Origin: a virus
Reading direction: 5' to 3' (one strand)
IMG/VR virus record: IMGVR_UViG_3300027985_000264
Location: 1 to 25,865 of that record
Length of the DNA stretch: 25,865 bases
The stretch's first letter is position 1. The number at the start of each line of letters is the position of its first letter. The translations under genes and the position numbers were made by a program. Below, in pieces: positions 1 through 5,506 of this stretch. The notes beneath the pieces were generated by a model. The model searched no databases. It saw nothing but the letters and a program-made list of their open reading frames with translations, and was not told the DNA's origin.

Positions 1-23
1 ACCTTGGTCATCTTGGTAGCCAT
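1..23 (-). CDS. 5' end of a minus-strand gene, truncated by the window edge
   Basis: Reading the minus strand, an ATG at 23-21 opens a frame starting M-A-T-K-M-T-K that runs off the left edge. A strong Shine-Dalgarno (GGAGG on the minus strand, about 31-36) sits about seven bases upstream, which is the main support for a real start. The gene is transcribed away from the lysis and structural block, so 24-398 is a divergent control region. Only seven residues are visible, so no function can be given. Confidence 0.55.
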
Positions 24-25
24 GA

Positions 26-130
26 TCAAAACCTCCATTCGTAGCAGCACAGACGCTGCATGTTGCTGTACTCAACCCAGCCCATATGCATCTGGATGAA
101 CTGACGGACAGAACGCGGTTGTGTGTTCAT
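26..130 (-). CDS. Possible 34-residue small protein or leader peptide
   Basis: A minus-strand frame starts at ATG 130-128 and stops at TGA 28-26, two bases before the start of the next minus-strand gene. That spacing would allow translational coupling. The start has a GGAG eight bases upstream. This GGAG lies inside the left arm of the inverted repeat at 133-181, so a folded transcript would hide the ribosome site. The peptide begins MNTQPRSVRQ and ends CCYEWRF, and the Shine-Dalgarno of the next gene lies within its last codons. An upstream TTG start at 226 would give 66 residues but has no ribosome site. No family is recognised. It may be a chance ORF or a leader peptide. Confidence 0.3.
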   Translation of the reverse strand: MNTQPRSVRQFIQMHMGWVEYSNMQRLCCYEWRF

Positions 131-132
131 TG

Positions 133-181
133 CACGAACTCCAGTTGTTGTGTGATGAATCACAAACAACTGGAGTTCGTG
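133..181. repeat. Perfect 17-bp inverted repeat forming a long hairpin
   Basis: Arms 133-149 and 165-181 are exact reverse complements over 17 bases. After one unpaired base (150), a further 5-bp stem (151-155 with 160-164) is capped by the four-base loop TGAA. No T-run follows on either strand, so this is not a standard intrinsic terminator. Its place between divergent genes suggests an operator for a dimeric repressor or an RNA structure in a leader. On the minus strand it covers the GGAG of the small ORF at 26-130. Confidence 0.8.
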
Positions 182-197
182 GGTCGGAACGACCCAC
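179..197. repeat. Second short hairpin, overlapping the base of the first
   Basis: GTGGGTCG (179-186) and CGACCCAC (190-197) are perfect complements around a three-base GAA loop. The left arm shares bases 179-181 with the right arm of the larger inverted repeat, so the two structures compete at their base. The arrangement resembles overlapping regulatory hairpins or adjacent operator half-sites, but no function is shown by sequence alone. Confidence 0.6.
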
Positions 198-398
198 CCG
201 GGGGTTATGGAGTTCCTTTTGAGCAACAGAGAACTGAAAAGCGATGAACAAGGGGTGTCTGTCGACGGGGTAGGGTAGGGGGACCAGTGCGCGCGTCTCG
301 ACCACTTTTTCTGGAAAAAAGACCCCCCCGGGGGTAGTCACTTCCACCCCCCACCCCTTATCCTTCGCTCCCAGCACTTCACGCTGAGATCTGCGCAC

Positions 399-638
399 AT
401 GACCCGGGGTACTAGTAACTTTTTTCGCCCCACCGCCCACATCGGGTGGATCTCGGCGCTTCTGATCGCGATCGCAGCCCAGCTGATCGGGATGTATGAC
501 CGGCTGGGCAACATCGAAGCTGCGCGCGCAGCTCGTAGCTCTGTGAGCGACGAGCGGTATACGTTGATGGAACACCGAATTGACCGTCTTCAGGACGAGC
601 TTGACCGTCAGAGGGAAAAACCGTGTCTGAAGAACTAG
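399..638 (+). CDS. Small one-TM membrane protein, candidate holin or antiholin
   Basis: This 79-residue protein has one clear hydrophobic segment at about residues 16-33 (WISALLIAIAAQLIGMY) after a short polar N-terminus. A charged, probably coiled-coil C-terminus (about 45-75) is rich in Glu, Arg and Asp. Its size, single membrane segment and position directly ahead of the lysozyme-like gene, endolysin and spanins fit a small holin, pinholin or antiholin. The endolysin has no N-terminal signal sequence, so a holin or similar export route is expected nearby. The ribosome site is weak (GAGAT about 11 bases upstream), which may mean low expression. The gene overlaps the next one by 16 bases. 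No sequence family is recognised, so the role rests on context and topology. Confidence 0.6.
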   Translation: MTRGTSNFFRPTAHIGWISALLIAIAAQLIGMYDRLGNIEAARAARSSVSDERYTLMEHRIDRLQDELDRQREKPCLKN

Positions 639-1102
639 ATGCCGTGTACGACAACGAGGAGGCGGTCATTCTCCACGCCCTCGCCGACCTCGTTCGCCGC
701 TACCCCTTCTCGAACATGCCGACGACCGTCGCCGTGCGTATGCTCGGTGACTACGAACGGATGCTCCAGCAAGGCGGAATGACCCGCGAAGAGGCGGAAA
801 GCCTCGCTTTGAACGACCTGCGCAAGATCGCACTGAAACTGCGCACGAAGCTCCTGAACTACGCTCATATCGGCCCAGTACGCAGCTCCGTCCTGCTCCA
901 CGCCGCCCTTTTTCTGGGCTACGAGCGGGTCGACACCATGCGGGACTTGTTCGACGCCCTGAAAAAAGAGGATTATGAGCGCGCGCAGAACGAACTGCTC
1001 CTGTCTGCGTGGCCATCCTTGGTGGGGGACAAGCATCACGATAAGCTGCGCGTGCTCGATCTGGCCCGGCAGCTGCGCACCGGTGAGGTAATTCAGGCAT
1101 GA
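623..1102 (+). CDS. Lysozyme-like protein apparently lacking the catalytic lobe
   Basis: This 159-residue protein uses a GTG start at 623, chosen because GAGGGA (611-616) lies six bases upstream. By eye, residues 53-156 follow the C-terminal lobe of T4-type lysozyme (GH24). MTREEAESL matches the ITKDEAEKL segment, followed by a helix with VRSSVLLHAALFLG (86-99). DALKKEDYERAQNELLLSAW (111-130) matches the helix ending in SRW, and RTGE (152-155) matches the terminal RTG motif. The N-terminal catalytic Glu, the Asp and the Thr-x-Gly-x-Gly-His motif are absent; residues 1-50 are a different helical stretch. It sits directly before the real endolysin (ATGA overlap). It may regulate, chaperone or bind with the endolysin, but no function is proven. 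The fold assignment comes from manual alignment only. Confidence 0.6.
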   Translation: MSEELDAVYDNEEAVILHALADLVRRYPFSNMPTTVAVRMLGDYERMLQQGGMTREEAESLALNDLRKIALKLRTKLLNYAHIGPVRSSVLLHAALFLGYERVDTMRDLFDALKKEDYERAQNELLLSAWPSLVGDKHHDKLRVLDLARQLRTGEVIQA

Positions 1103-1938
1103 CCCGCAAACTCGATTCGCGCGGAAACGCGCAAGGCAAGGCGTGGGAAGGTCTTCCCGGCACCGACGGTGCGCCGGCGCTCAAGGCGTACCTCGATCCG
1201 GCCGGTGTCTGGACGATCGGCTGGGGCCACATCGACAACGTGCACAAGGGTGACGTATGTACCCTGTCGCAAGCCGAACAGTGGTGGGAAGACGACACGG
1301 CAGACGCCTGCGCCGCGGTCGAAAAGCACGTGAAAGCGCCGCTTTCAGACCACCAGTTCTCGGCCCTCGCCCTCTTCGTACTTAATGTTGGGGACGAAGC
1401 GTTCGAAACTTCGACCCTGCTCAAGCGCCTCAACGCCACGCCGCCAGACTATGCCTCGGTCCCCGAGGAACTGGCGAAGTGGAAGTACATCCGCGACCCG
1501 GTGACCAAGAAAAAGGTTGTCTCGAACGGTCTGGTCAACCGCCGCGCGCTTGAAACGGCGCTCTGGCTGCTCCCCGACGATGCGCTTCCGGCCGCGCCCG
1601 CGCTCGAAGTGCCTCGTGCGACGCTCAGCGCAGCGGATATGCGCACCATCGAAGTCGACAATGTCATCCCAGTGGCACCGCCGGTGAGCGCCGTACGCAC
1701 CCGTACGGGTATGGGCAGCTTGATCGCCGCGGCAACGGGCTCGGGCGGCGCCGTTCTGACTGGTTTCACGTACGCAGACAGCGTCGTGAAGGCCGCGAAG
1801 GCGTTTTTCGCCAATTTCGACAACCTCGGGGCCGGTATTACGGTCGCCGGAGCGACGCTCGCCGTCGCTTCGATCGGTTTTTCGCTGTTCGTGTTCTGGA
1901 ACAAGCGCCAATCCATGGCGAAGGACACCGTAAAGTGA
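1099..1938 (+). CDS. Endolysin, GH24 lysozyme with C-terminal membrane segment
   Basis: This 279-residue muramidase cleaves the glycan strands of peptidoglycan at lysis. The GH24 signature is visible: W-E-G with Glu17, then AYLDPAGVWTIGWGH at 30-44 containing Asp33, Thr39 and the GWGH end. The helical lobe follows (SDHQFSALALFVLNVGDEAF). The Glu-to-Asp distance is about seven residues longer than in T4 lysozyme, because of a GTDGAP-containing insertion at 21-27. After the domain comes an Ala/Pro-rich linker (about 185-235) and a hydrophobic segment at 245-267 followed by a positive tail, suggesting a C-terminal inner-membrane anchor. There is no N-terminal signal peptide. The start overlaps the previous stop (ATGA) and the end overlaps the Rz start (GTGA). 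GH24 assignment is firm; the membrane topology is inferred. Confidence 0.92.
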   Translation: MTRKLDSRGNAQGKAWEGLPGTDGAPALKAYLDPAGVWTIGWGHIDNVHKGDVCTLSQAEQWWEDDTADACAAVEKHVKAPLSDHQFSALALFVLNVGDEAFETSTLLKRLNATPPDYASVPEELAKWKYIRDPVTKKKVVSNGLVNRRALETALWLLPDDALPAAPALEVPRATLSAADMRTIEVDNVIPVAPPVSAVRTRTGMGSLIAAATGSGGAVLTGFTYADSVVKAAKAFFANFDNLGAGITVAGATLAVASIGFSLFVFWNKRQSMAKDTVK

Positions 1939-2393
1939 AGATTCCGACCCTCACTGGCATCGAAATGAAGGCTGTGGTGACTTTTCTCACCCTAGTCGGC
2001 GTTTTTGTGGGCTACATGCTGTGGCACAGGCACGTATTCAACGCCGGCATGGCGGCGCAGCAGGCGCTGGACGCCGAAAACCTCGAATCCAACCGCAGGA
2101 TCTTCGGCGACACGTCGCTGAAGGTCGAAATCATCGGAAATCTGTCTTCGAAGGAGCAGATCCGCATCCAGACGGTGACTTTCCATGAAGTGGAACGAGC
2201 CAAGGCCGCTGTGGCGGCAAATCCTGACTTCAGCGCTATTCATCGCCCTGCTGAGCTTGCCCGGCTGCGCGCGGAAGAACTCGCTAAAGTGCACGCCGCA
2301 GCAGATTCAAGTGCCCGCGCCGCCGCCGGTGGCTCTCCAAGCCTGTCTCCCGCCAGTAGCGGAAGCGTTGGACAGCCCGCTGGGAGTCACTGA
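1935..2393 (+). CDS. Rz: Rz-like inner-membrane spanin (i-spanin)
   Basis: This 152-residue protein has an N-terminal membrane anchor at about residues 12-30 (KAVVTFLTLVGVFVGYMLW). A charged helical periplasmic region follows, and the C-terminus is rich in Ala, Ser and Gly. That is the usual plan of a Gram-negative phage i-spanin, which joins the inner membrane to the outer-membrane lipoprotein Rz1 and fuses the membranes at the last step of lysis. The GTG start at 1935 overlaps the endolysin stop (GTGA). The Rz1 gene begins inside it in another frame, the classic nested arrangement. The identification rests on topology and gene order; spanins are poorly conserved in sequence. Confidence 0.85.
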   Translation: MKIPTLTGIEMKAVVTFLTLVGVFVGYMLWHRHVFNAGMAAQQALDAENLESNRRIFGDTSLKVEIIGNLSSKEQIRIQTVTFHEVERAKAAVAANPDFSAIHRPAELARLRAEELAKVHAAADSSARAAAGGSPSLSPASSGSVGQPAGSH

Positions 2394-2511
2394 GGTCAAC
2401 GACGCCCGGAACTCCGGTGCGTGGGCGCAGTGCATCAATTCCCACACCGCAGCGCTGGAGTATTTCAACCTCCTGAAGACGAAAGGGTACATCCATGATG
2501 GCTCGCACTGA
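2185..2511 (+). CDS. Rz1: Rz1-like outer-membrane lipoprotein spanin (o-spanin)
   Basis: This 108-residue protein starts at ATG 2185 inside Rz, in a different frame, and extends 118 bases beyond the Rz stop. A signal sequence ends in a lipobox, LSLPGC, with Cys28 as the lipidated residue. A Pro-rich segment (VPAPPPVALQ, around 43-52) follows, as is typical of Rz1. The mature protein is expected in the inner leaflet of the outer membrane, bound to the i-spanin. At about 80 mature residues it is longer than lambda Rz1, with an extra C-terminal domain containing further cysteines (such as AQCINSH) and aromatics. Its end overlaps the next small gene by 17 bases. The lipobox and nesting make the call strong. 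Confidence 0.9.
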   Translation: MKWNEPRPLWRQILTSALFIALLSLPGCARKNSLKCTPQQIQVPAPPPVALQACLPPVAEALDSPLGVTEVNDARNSGAWAQCINSHTAALEYFNLLKTKGYIHDGSH

Positions 2512-2668
2512 CCTCGAAGAACTGGAAGCGCAGATCGAAGAGCTCCGCGCGAAGAGCGAAAAGCCCAGTCCGGAGCGCGAGGCGGCGATGGAGAAGTTCC
2601 GTCGCTACATGGACCTTTCTACCCTCGATAACGCTCGGCACGAGCTAATTCGCGGCTTCACCGTGTAA
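2495..2668 (+). CDS. Small charged helical protein, 57 residues
   Basis: The frame starts at ATG 2495 (a second ATG follows at once) and stops at TAA 2666-2668. An AAAGGG about eight bases upstream can act as ribosome site. The start overlaps the Rz1 end, as between most genes here. The product begins MMARTDLEELEAQIEELRAK, a regular heptad-like helix, and continues with a second charged helix ending in LIRGFTV. It has no membrane segment, signal or cysteine. The family is not recognised. It lies between the spanins and the fibre-like genes, so it could belong to either group. The coding call is supported by overlap, spacing and the amphipathic composition. Confidence 0.65.
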   Translation: MMARTDLEELEAQIEELRAKSEKPSPEREAAMEKFRRYMDLSTLDNARHELIRGFTV

Positions 2669-2678
2669 GATCGCCGCC

Positions 2679-3050
2679 ATGAAAAAGCCTTTGCAGCTGA
2701 CGATTTCGCTCTATCAGGGTCAGACGTTCAACGACGTGCTGGCCCTGTCGGACGACGTTTCTGGGCTTCCGGTCGATCTGACCGGCTATACGGCCCGCAT
2801 GCAGGCGCGGTTCGACATCACGGACACCACTCCGGTGTTCACGTGGTCGACGGCTACCGGCGAGATCGTCATCGACGGGCCGAACGGCACGATCACGTTC
2901 GCGGTCACGCCCACAGCCACCGCGGCGCTTCCGACGAACAACGACATCACGGTACTGGTCTACGACCTCGTACTTTCCTCGGGCGCCGGCTACGTCGAGC
3001 GCACGGTGCAGGGCGCGGTAGTTATCTACCCCGGAGTGACCCGTGGGTGA
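2679..3050 (+). CDS. BppU-N-terminal-like small structural protein
   Basis: This 123-residue protein contains the pattern DLTGYTARMQ (about 29-38), a GEIVIDGPNGTITFAV hairpin region, TVLVYDLVL and a C-terminal VVIYPGVTRG. Small phage proteins with this order (LTGYT.RMQ, G.I, YDL, VTR) are widespread and resemble the N-terminal domain of baseplate protein BppU, an immunoglobulin-like or beta-sandwich fold used to dock receptor-binding or fibre parts. It is the first of five small beta-rich genes before the terminase and overlaps the collagen-like gene by eight bases. An attachment or base role for a fibre or head appendage is inferred; the domain match is from memory of the motif, not a search. 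Confidence 0.65.
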   Translation: MKKPLQLTISLYQGQTFNDVLALSDDVSGLPVDLTGYTARMQARFDITDTTPVFTWSTATGEIVIDGPNGTITFAVTPTATAALPTNNDITVLVYDLVLSSGAGYVERTVQGAVVIYPGVTRG

Positions 3051-3549
3051 GGTCATCAAAGTCATCCAGCAGATCCCGTACACCGTTACGGTCGTACAGC
3101 GCCAGTCCGTACTGGTGCCGGATCACCGCACGGTCTCGCTGGAAGTGCCCGGTCTTCAGGGTCCGCAGGGCATCCCCGGGCCGCCCGGCAGCTCTGGCGC
3201 CGCGGCCACGGTGCAGCTACCGATCGGCGTGGTGATCACCGGACTCAAGATCGTTCGCAGCGTGCTCGGCGTGATCTACCCCGTCGACACGAGCCTGCCG
3301 GATCATGCGGAGGACGTCATCGGCCTCGCGCTCCAGTCCGTGACCGTCGTGGGGAACGACGTCACCGTCCAAACCGCCGGCCCGGTCACCGACTCGAGCT
3401 GGAACTGGTCGTCCGGCACCATCTGGTGCGGTCCGGACGGTACCCTCACGCAGTCTCCGTCGGCCACTGGCTGGTTGATGGAAGTCGGCCGTGTCGTAAA
3501 CTCCACCACCATCCAGCTCGACATCGAGCCACCTATCTACCGAGGCTGA
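3043..3549 (+). CDS. Collagen-like fibre or appendage protein
   Basis: This 168-residue protein has an N-terminal beta segment, a short collagen-type Gly-X-Y run (GLQGPQGIPGPPGSSG, about 37-52), and a C-terminal beta domain ending VGRVVNSTTIQLDIEPPIYR. Short Gly-X-Y stretches are common in phage fibres, where they trimerise the shaft. The C-terminal pattern recurs in the next gene (VGSATSPTQIETTITQPITR), suggesting related domains. The start overlaps the previous gene by eight bases. It is probably a virion fibre or head-fibre component working with its neighbours. The exact site on the particle cannot be told from sequence. Confidence 0.7.
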   Translation: MGEVIKVIQQIPYTVTVVQRQSVLVPDHRTVSLEVPGLQGPQGIPGPPGSSGAAATVQLPIGVVITGLKIVRSVLGVIYPVDTSLPDHAEDVIGLALQSVTVVGNDVTVQTAGPVTDSSWNWSSGTIWCGPDGTLTQSPSATGWLMEVGRVVNSTTIQLDIEPPIYRG

Positions 3550-3550
3550 C

Positions 3551-4063
3551 ATGAACTTCCTGACTCTCATCGGCAACAAGATCAGCGAGTACGCTGGCCT
3601 CGTTACCAGCGCCGGCGCGGGCGATGCCGGCAAGATCCCGGCGCTAGATGCGTCCGGCCGCCTCGATACCTCGATGATGCCGGTCGGCATCGGCGCGGAT
3701 ATCGCCAACGTCGTGGCGTCCGAGGCGCTGGCCGCGGGCGACTACGTCAACATCTACGACAACGCCGGCACCCCGAACGTGCGCAAGGCGTCGGCGACTG
3801 ACGCCACCAAGCCGGCCCACGGCTTCGTGATCGCCGGTTTCGCCTCCGCGGCCACCGCCACGGTCTATTTCCGCGGCGCAAACACCGGTGTCACCGGCAA
3901 GACCACCGGCACCACCTACGTGCTGTCGGCGGCCACTCCGGGTGCGGTGGTGGACGTGGCTTCTGCACCGGCTGCGACGGGCAACGTGCTTCAGGTGGTG
4001 GGCTCGGCTACCTCGCCGACCCAGATCGAGACCACCATCACGCAGCCGATCACCCGGGCGTAA
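3551..4063 (+). CDS. Beta-rich fibre or capsid-appendage protein
   Basis: This 170-residue protein begins with a short helix (MNFLTLIGNKISEYAGLV), then LDASGRLDTSMMP, a segment often found at the start of phage fibre proteins. A beta domain follows with AGDYVNIYDNAG, TKPAHGFVIAGF and TGTTYVLSA. GAGG (3541-3544 gives GAGG) upstream can serve as ribosome site. The last 20 residues resemble those of the preceding collagen-like protein, so the two probably share a C-terminal fold and may be ancient duplicates. It is likely a virion surface protein. No enzymatic motif, cysteine or membrane segment is seen. Confidence 0.65.
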   Translation: MNFLTLIGNKISEYAGLVTSAGAGDAGKIPALDASGRLDTSMMPVGIGADIANVVASEALAAGDYVNIYDNAGTPNVRKASATDATKPAHGFVIAGFASAATATVYFRGANTGVTGKTTGTTYVLSAATPGAVVDVASAPAATGNVLQVVGSATSPTQIETTITQPITRA

Positions 4064-4066
4064 TCC

Positions 4067-4435
4067 ATGGCTATCCGCTGGCCGCTGGTCATCGTCAACG
4101 GCGTTGTCCGTGAGCTCGCAAGCACGGACACGCTGCCGAACCCGTACGTCACGTCGGTCTCGGCCAGCACCTACACCCTGTCGAACACCGACTCTGGTGA
4201 CATCATCGAGTTCACGGCCGCATGCACCGTGACGGTGCCAACCGGTCTGAGCGCACGGTTCAACGTGACGATGGTTCAGGCCGGCACCGGTGCGATCACG
4301 GTGGCGGCCGGCGCCGGCGCAACGATCGTATCGAACGGCTCGTACCTGTCTTCGGGCGGTCAGGGGGCGGTCGTCGGACTTGTGCTGTCGGCCGCCACGG
4401 CGAACAAGTACTACTTCTACGGAGATCGCGCGTAA
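4067..4435 (+). CDS. Small fibre-type beta-domain protein
   Basis: This 122-residue protein has repeated beta motifs typical of phage fibre modules: YTLSNTDSGDIIEFTAACTVTVPTG, then FNVTMVQAGTGAITVAAGAGATIVS, and a closing YYFYGDRA, read in three short stretches. The N-terminus (RWPLVIVNGVVRELASTDTL) resembles the lead-in strand of such modules. In many phages this domain is part of one long fibre polypeptide; here it is a separate gene between the other fibre-like genes. The stop overlaps the next start (TAATG at 4433-4437). The role in a fibre or appendage is inferred from pattern and context. Confidence 0.6.
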   Translation: MAIRWPLVIVNGVVRELASTDTLPNPYVTSVSASTYTLSNTDSGDIIEFTAACTVTVPTGLSARFNVTMVQAGTGAITVAAGAGATIVSNGSYLSSGGQGAVVGLVLSAATANKYYFYGDRA

Positions 4436-5049
4436 TGCTGCTCGGTGTCGCAGTACGGCACGCCGCCGCGGCCTTTACCGGCGCGACGCTGGCTTCGTCA
4501 TACGTACAGTATGGTGTGACGCTGTCCAACGGCAACCTGACGCTCCAGACCTACGATGGTGGTGGCGCGGCCTATGTCGGTTCGACCAGTGGCAAGAACG
4601 CGGCCACGGCGAACATCTACTGGGAGGTGCACGCCGACTCGGTCGGCGCCAGCACTGCGGATCTGTGCGGCATCGCCATCGCCGGCTACACCTCCGGCGC
4701 CCCGGGCGGCAGCTACGACGGGTCTACACCGCACGCGTATGGTTTCGCTCCAAATGGCACGATCCTCGCCAACCAGTCGTCGATCGCCACGGTCGGTACG
4801 TACGCCACCGGTGACACGATCAAGTTCCTGCTGAAGAACGGCAAGTTCTACGTTGGAAAGGTCGGCGTGGGCTGGTACAACTCAGGCGATCCGGTGGCCG
4901 AAACTGGCTATGTGGTAGGCGGTCTGACCAGTAACTGGGTGCCCGGTGCTGGCTCCGGTGGCCCGCTGACCTACCAATGGACGTACAATTTCGGTGCAAC
5001 GGCGTGGGCTGACACGCCACCTTCTGGTGCAACCGGCTGGGCAGCATGA
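4435..5049 (+). CDS. SPRY/concanavalin-like domain protein, probable receptor-binding or appendage tip
   Basis: The start is ATG 4435, overlapping the previous stop as TAATG; this gives 204 residues. The sequence has the order of a SPRY-type beta-sandwich: NIYWEVHAD, then LCGIAIAGY, a Gly-rich loop, PHAYGFAPNGTIL, TGDTIKFLLKNGKFYVGK, GWYNSGDP and the closing YNFGATAWADTPPSGATGW. The last motif is very like the NFG...F...PPSG ending of SPRY domains in phage tail fibres. These folds bind proteins or glycans, so a host-contact or tip function is plausible. It is the last gene of the fibre-like cluster and overlaps the terminase small subunit start (ATGA). The fold call is by motif; the ligand is unknown. 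Confidence 0.7.
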   Translation: MLLGVAVRHAAAAFTGATLASSYVQYGVTLSNGNLTLQTYDGGGAAYVGSTSGKNAATANIYWEVHADSVGASTADLCGIAIAGYTSGAPGGSYDGSTPHAYGFAPNGTILANQSSIATVGTYATGDTIKFLLKNGKFYVGKVGVGWYNSGDPVAETGYVVGGLTSNWVPGAGSGGPLTYQWTYNFGATAWADTPPSGATGWAA

Positions 5050-5504
5050 GCACTGAACTGACCAACAACGAGCTCAACGAGCAGGAACAGCAGTTCCTCT
5101 ACAACCTCGAAGTGCTCGGAATGCCGCAGATCCGGGCGGCTGAGTTGGCGGGGTACACCACCTCGAGCTACGCGTATGTCCTGAAGAAGCCCGCCTTCGT
5201 CCTCGCCCGTGAGAAGATGAAGGAGCAGCTGCGCCAGTCCTCCCAGATCACCCGCGAAGAGGTGCTGGCCGGCTACAAGGAGGCGATCGATCGGGCGCGC
5301 ATCCTCGACGAGCCGATGTCGATGATTGCTGGCTGGACCGCTATCAGCAAAATCCTCGGCTACGACAAGCCGCAGGAGGTCCACATCACGGTTTCCGGCG
5401 GCAGCGACATCCGCAAGCAGATCCGCTCGCTGTCTGAGCGTGAGCTGCTGAAGCTGGTGGATGACTCTGGCGTTATCGACGGCGAGTTCTACCCGATCGA
5501 CTAG
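5046..5504 (+). CDS. terS: Terminase small subunit
   Basis: This 152-residue protein should bind phage DNA and start packaging with the large subunit. The N-terminal region (QQFLYNLEVLGMPQIRAAEL, then AGYTTSSYAYVLKKP) reads as the helix-turn-helix of small terminases: a helix, a G-x-PQIRAAE-LAGY recognition unit and a third helix. A middle helical segment with TREEVLAGYKEAIDRARILD and a GWTAISKILGYDKP motif matches Terminase_2 type proteins. The acidic C-terminus (VDDSGVIDGEFYPID) could contact the large subunit. Start at 5046 overlaps the upstream stop, and the large subunit follows after two bases. Size and position are usual for the family. Confidence 0.85.
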   Translation: MSTELTNNELNEQEQQFLYNLEVLGMPQIRAAELAGYTTSSYAYVLKKPAFVLAREKMKEQLRQSSQITREEVLAGYKEAIDRARILDEPMSMIAGWTAISKILGYDKPQEVHITVSGGSDIRKQIRSLSERELLKLVDDSGVIDGEFYPID

Positions 5505-5506
5505 AC

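Larger units (their letters stand above)
24..398. other. Divergent intergenic control region
   Basis: About 375 bases separate the minus-strand gene from the first lysis gene. The region contains the inverted repeat at 133-181, a second hairpin at 179-197, a G-tract cluster at 267-282 (runs of 4, 3 and 5 G separated by TA), and a C-rich block at 323-357 whose minus strand is G-rich. A CCCCC/GGGGG palindrome lies at 325-334 and a TTTTTC/GAAAAA palindrome at 306-319. It presumably carries promoters for both directions, but I found no convincing -35/-10 pair or phage-polymerase promoter. Apart from the small minus-strand ORF at 26-130, I see no supportable gene here. Confidence 0.6.

Noticed and set aside
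207-278. 23-codon + strand ORF
   Set aside because: It is short, runs into the G-tract, lacks a normal ribosome site and shows no coding character.
4222-4434. Upstream extension of the SPRY-like gene
   Set aside because: The extension lies inside the preceding gene and reads as off-frame Arg/His-rich sequence. The TAATG junction at 4433-4437 marks the true start.
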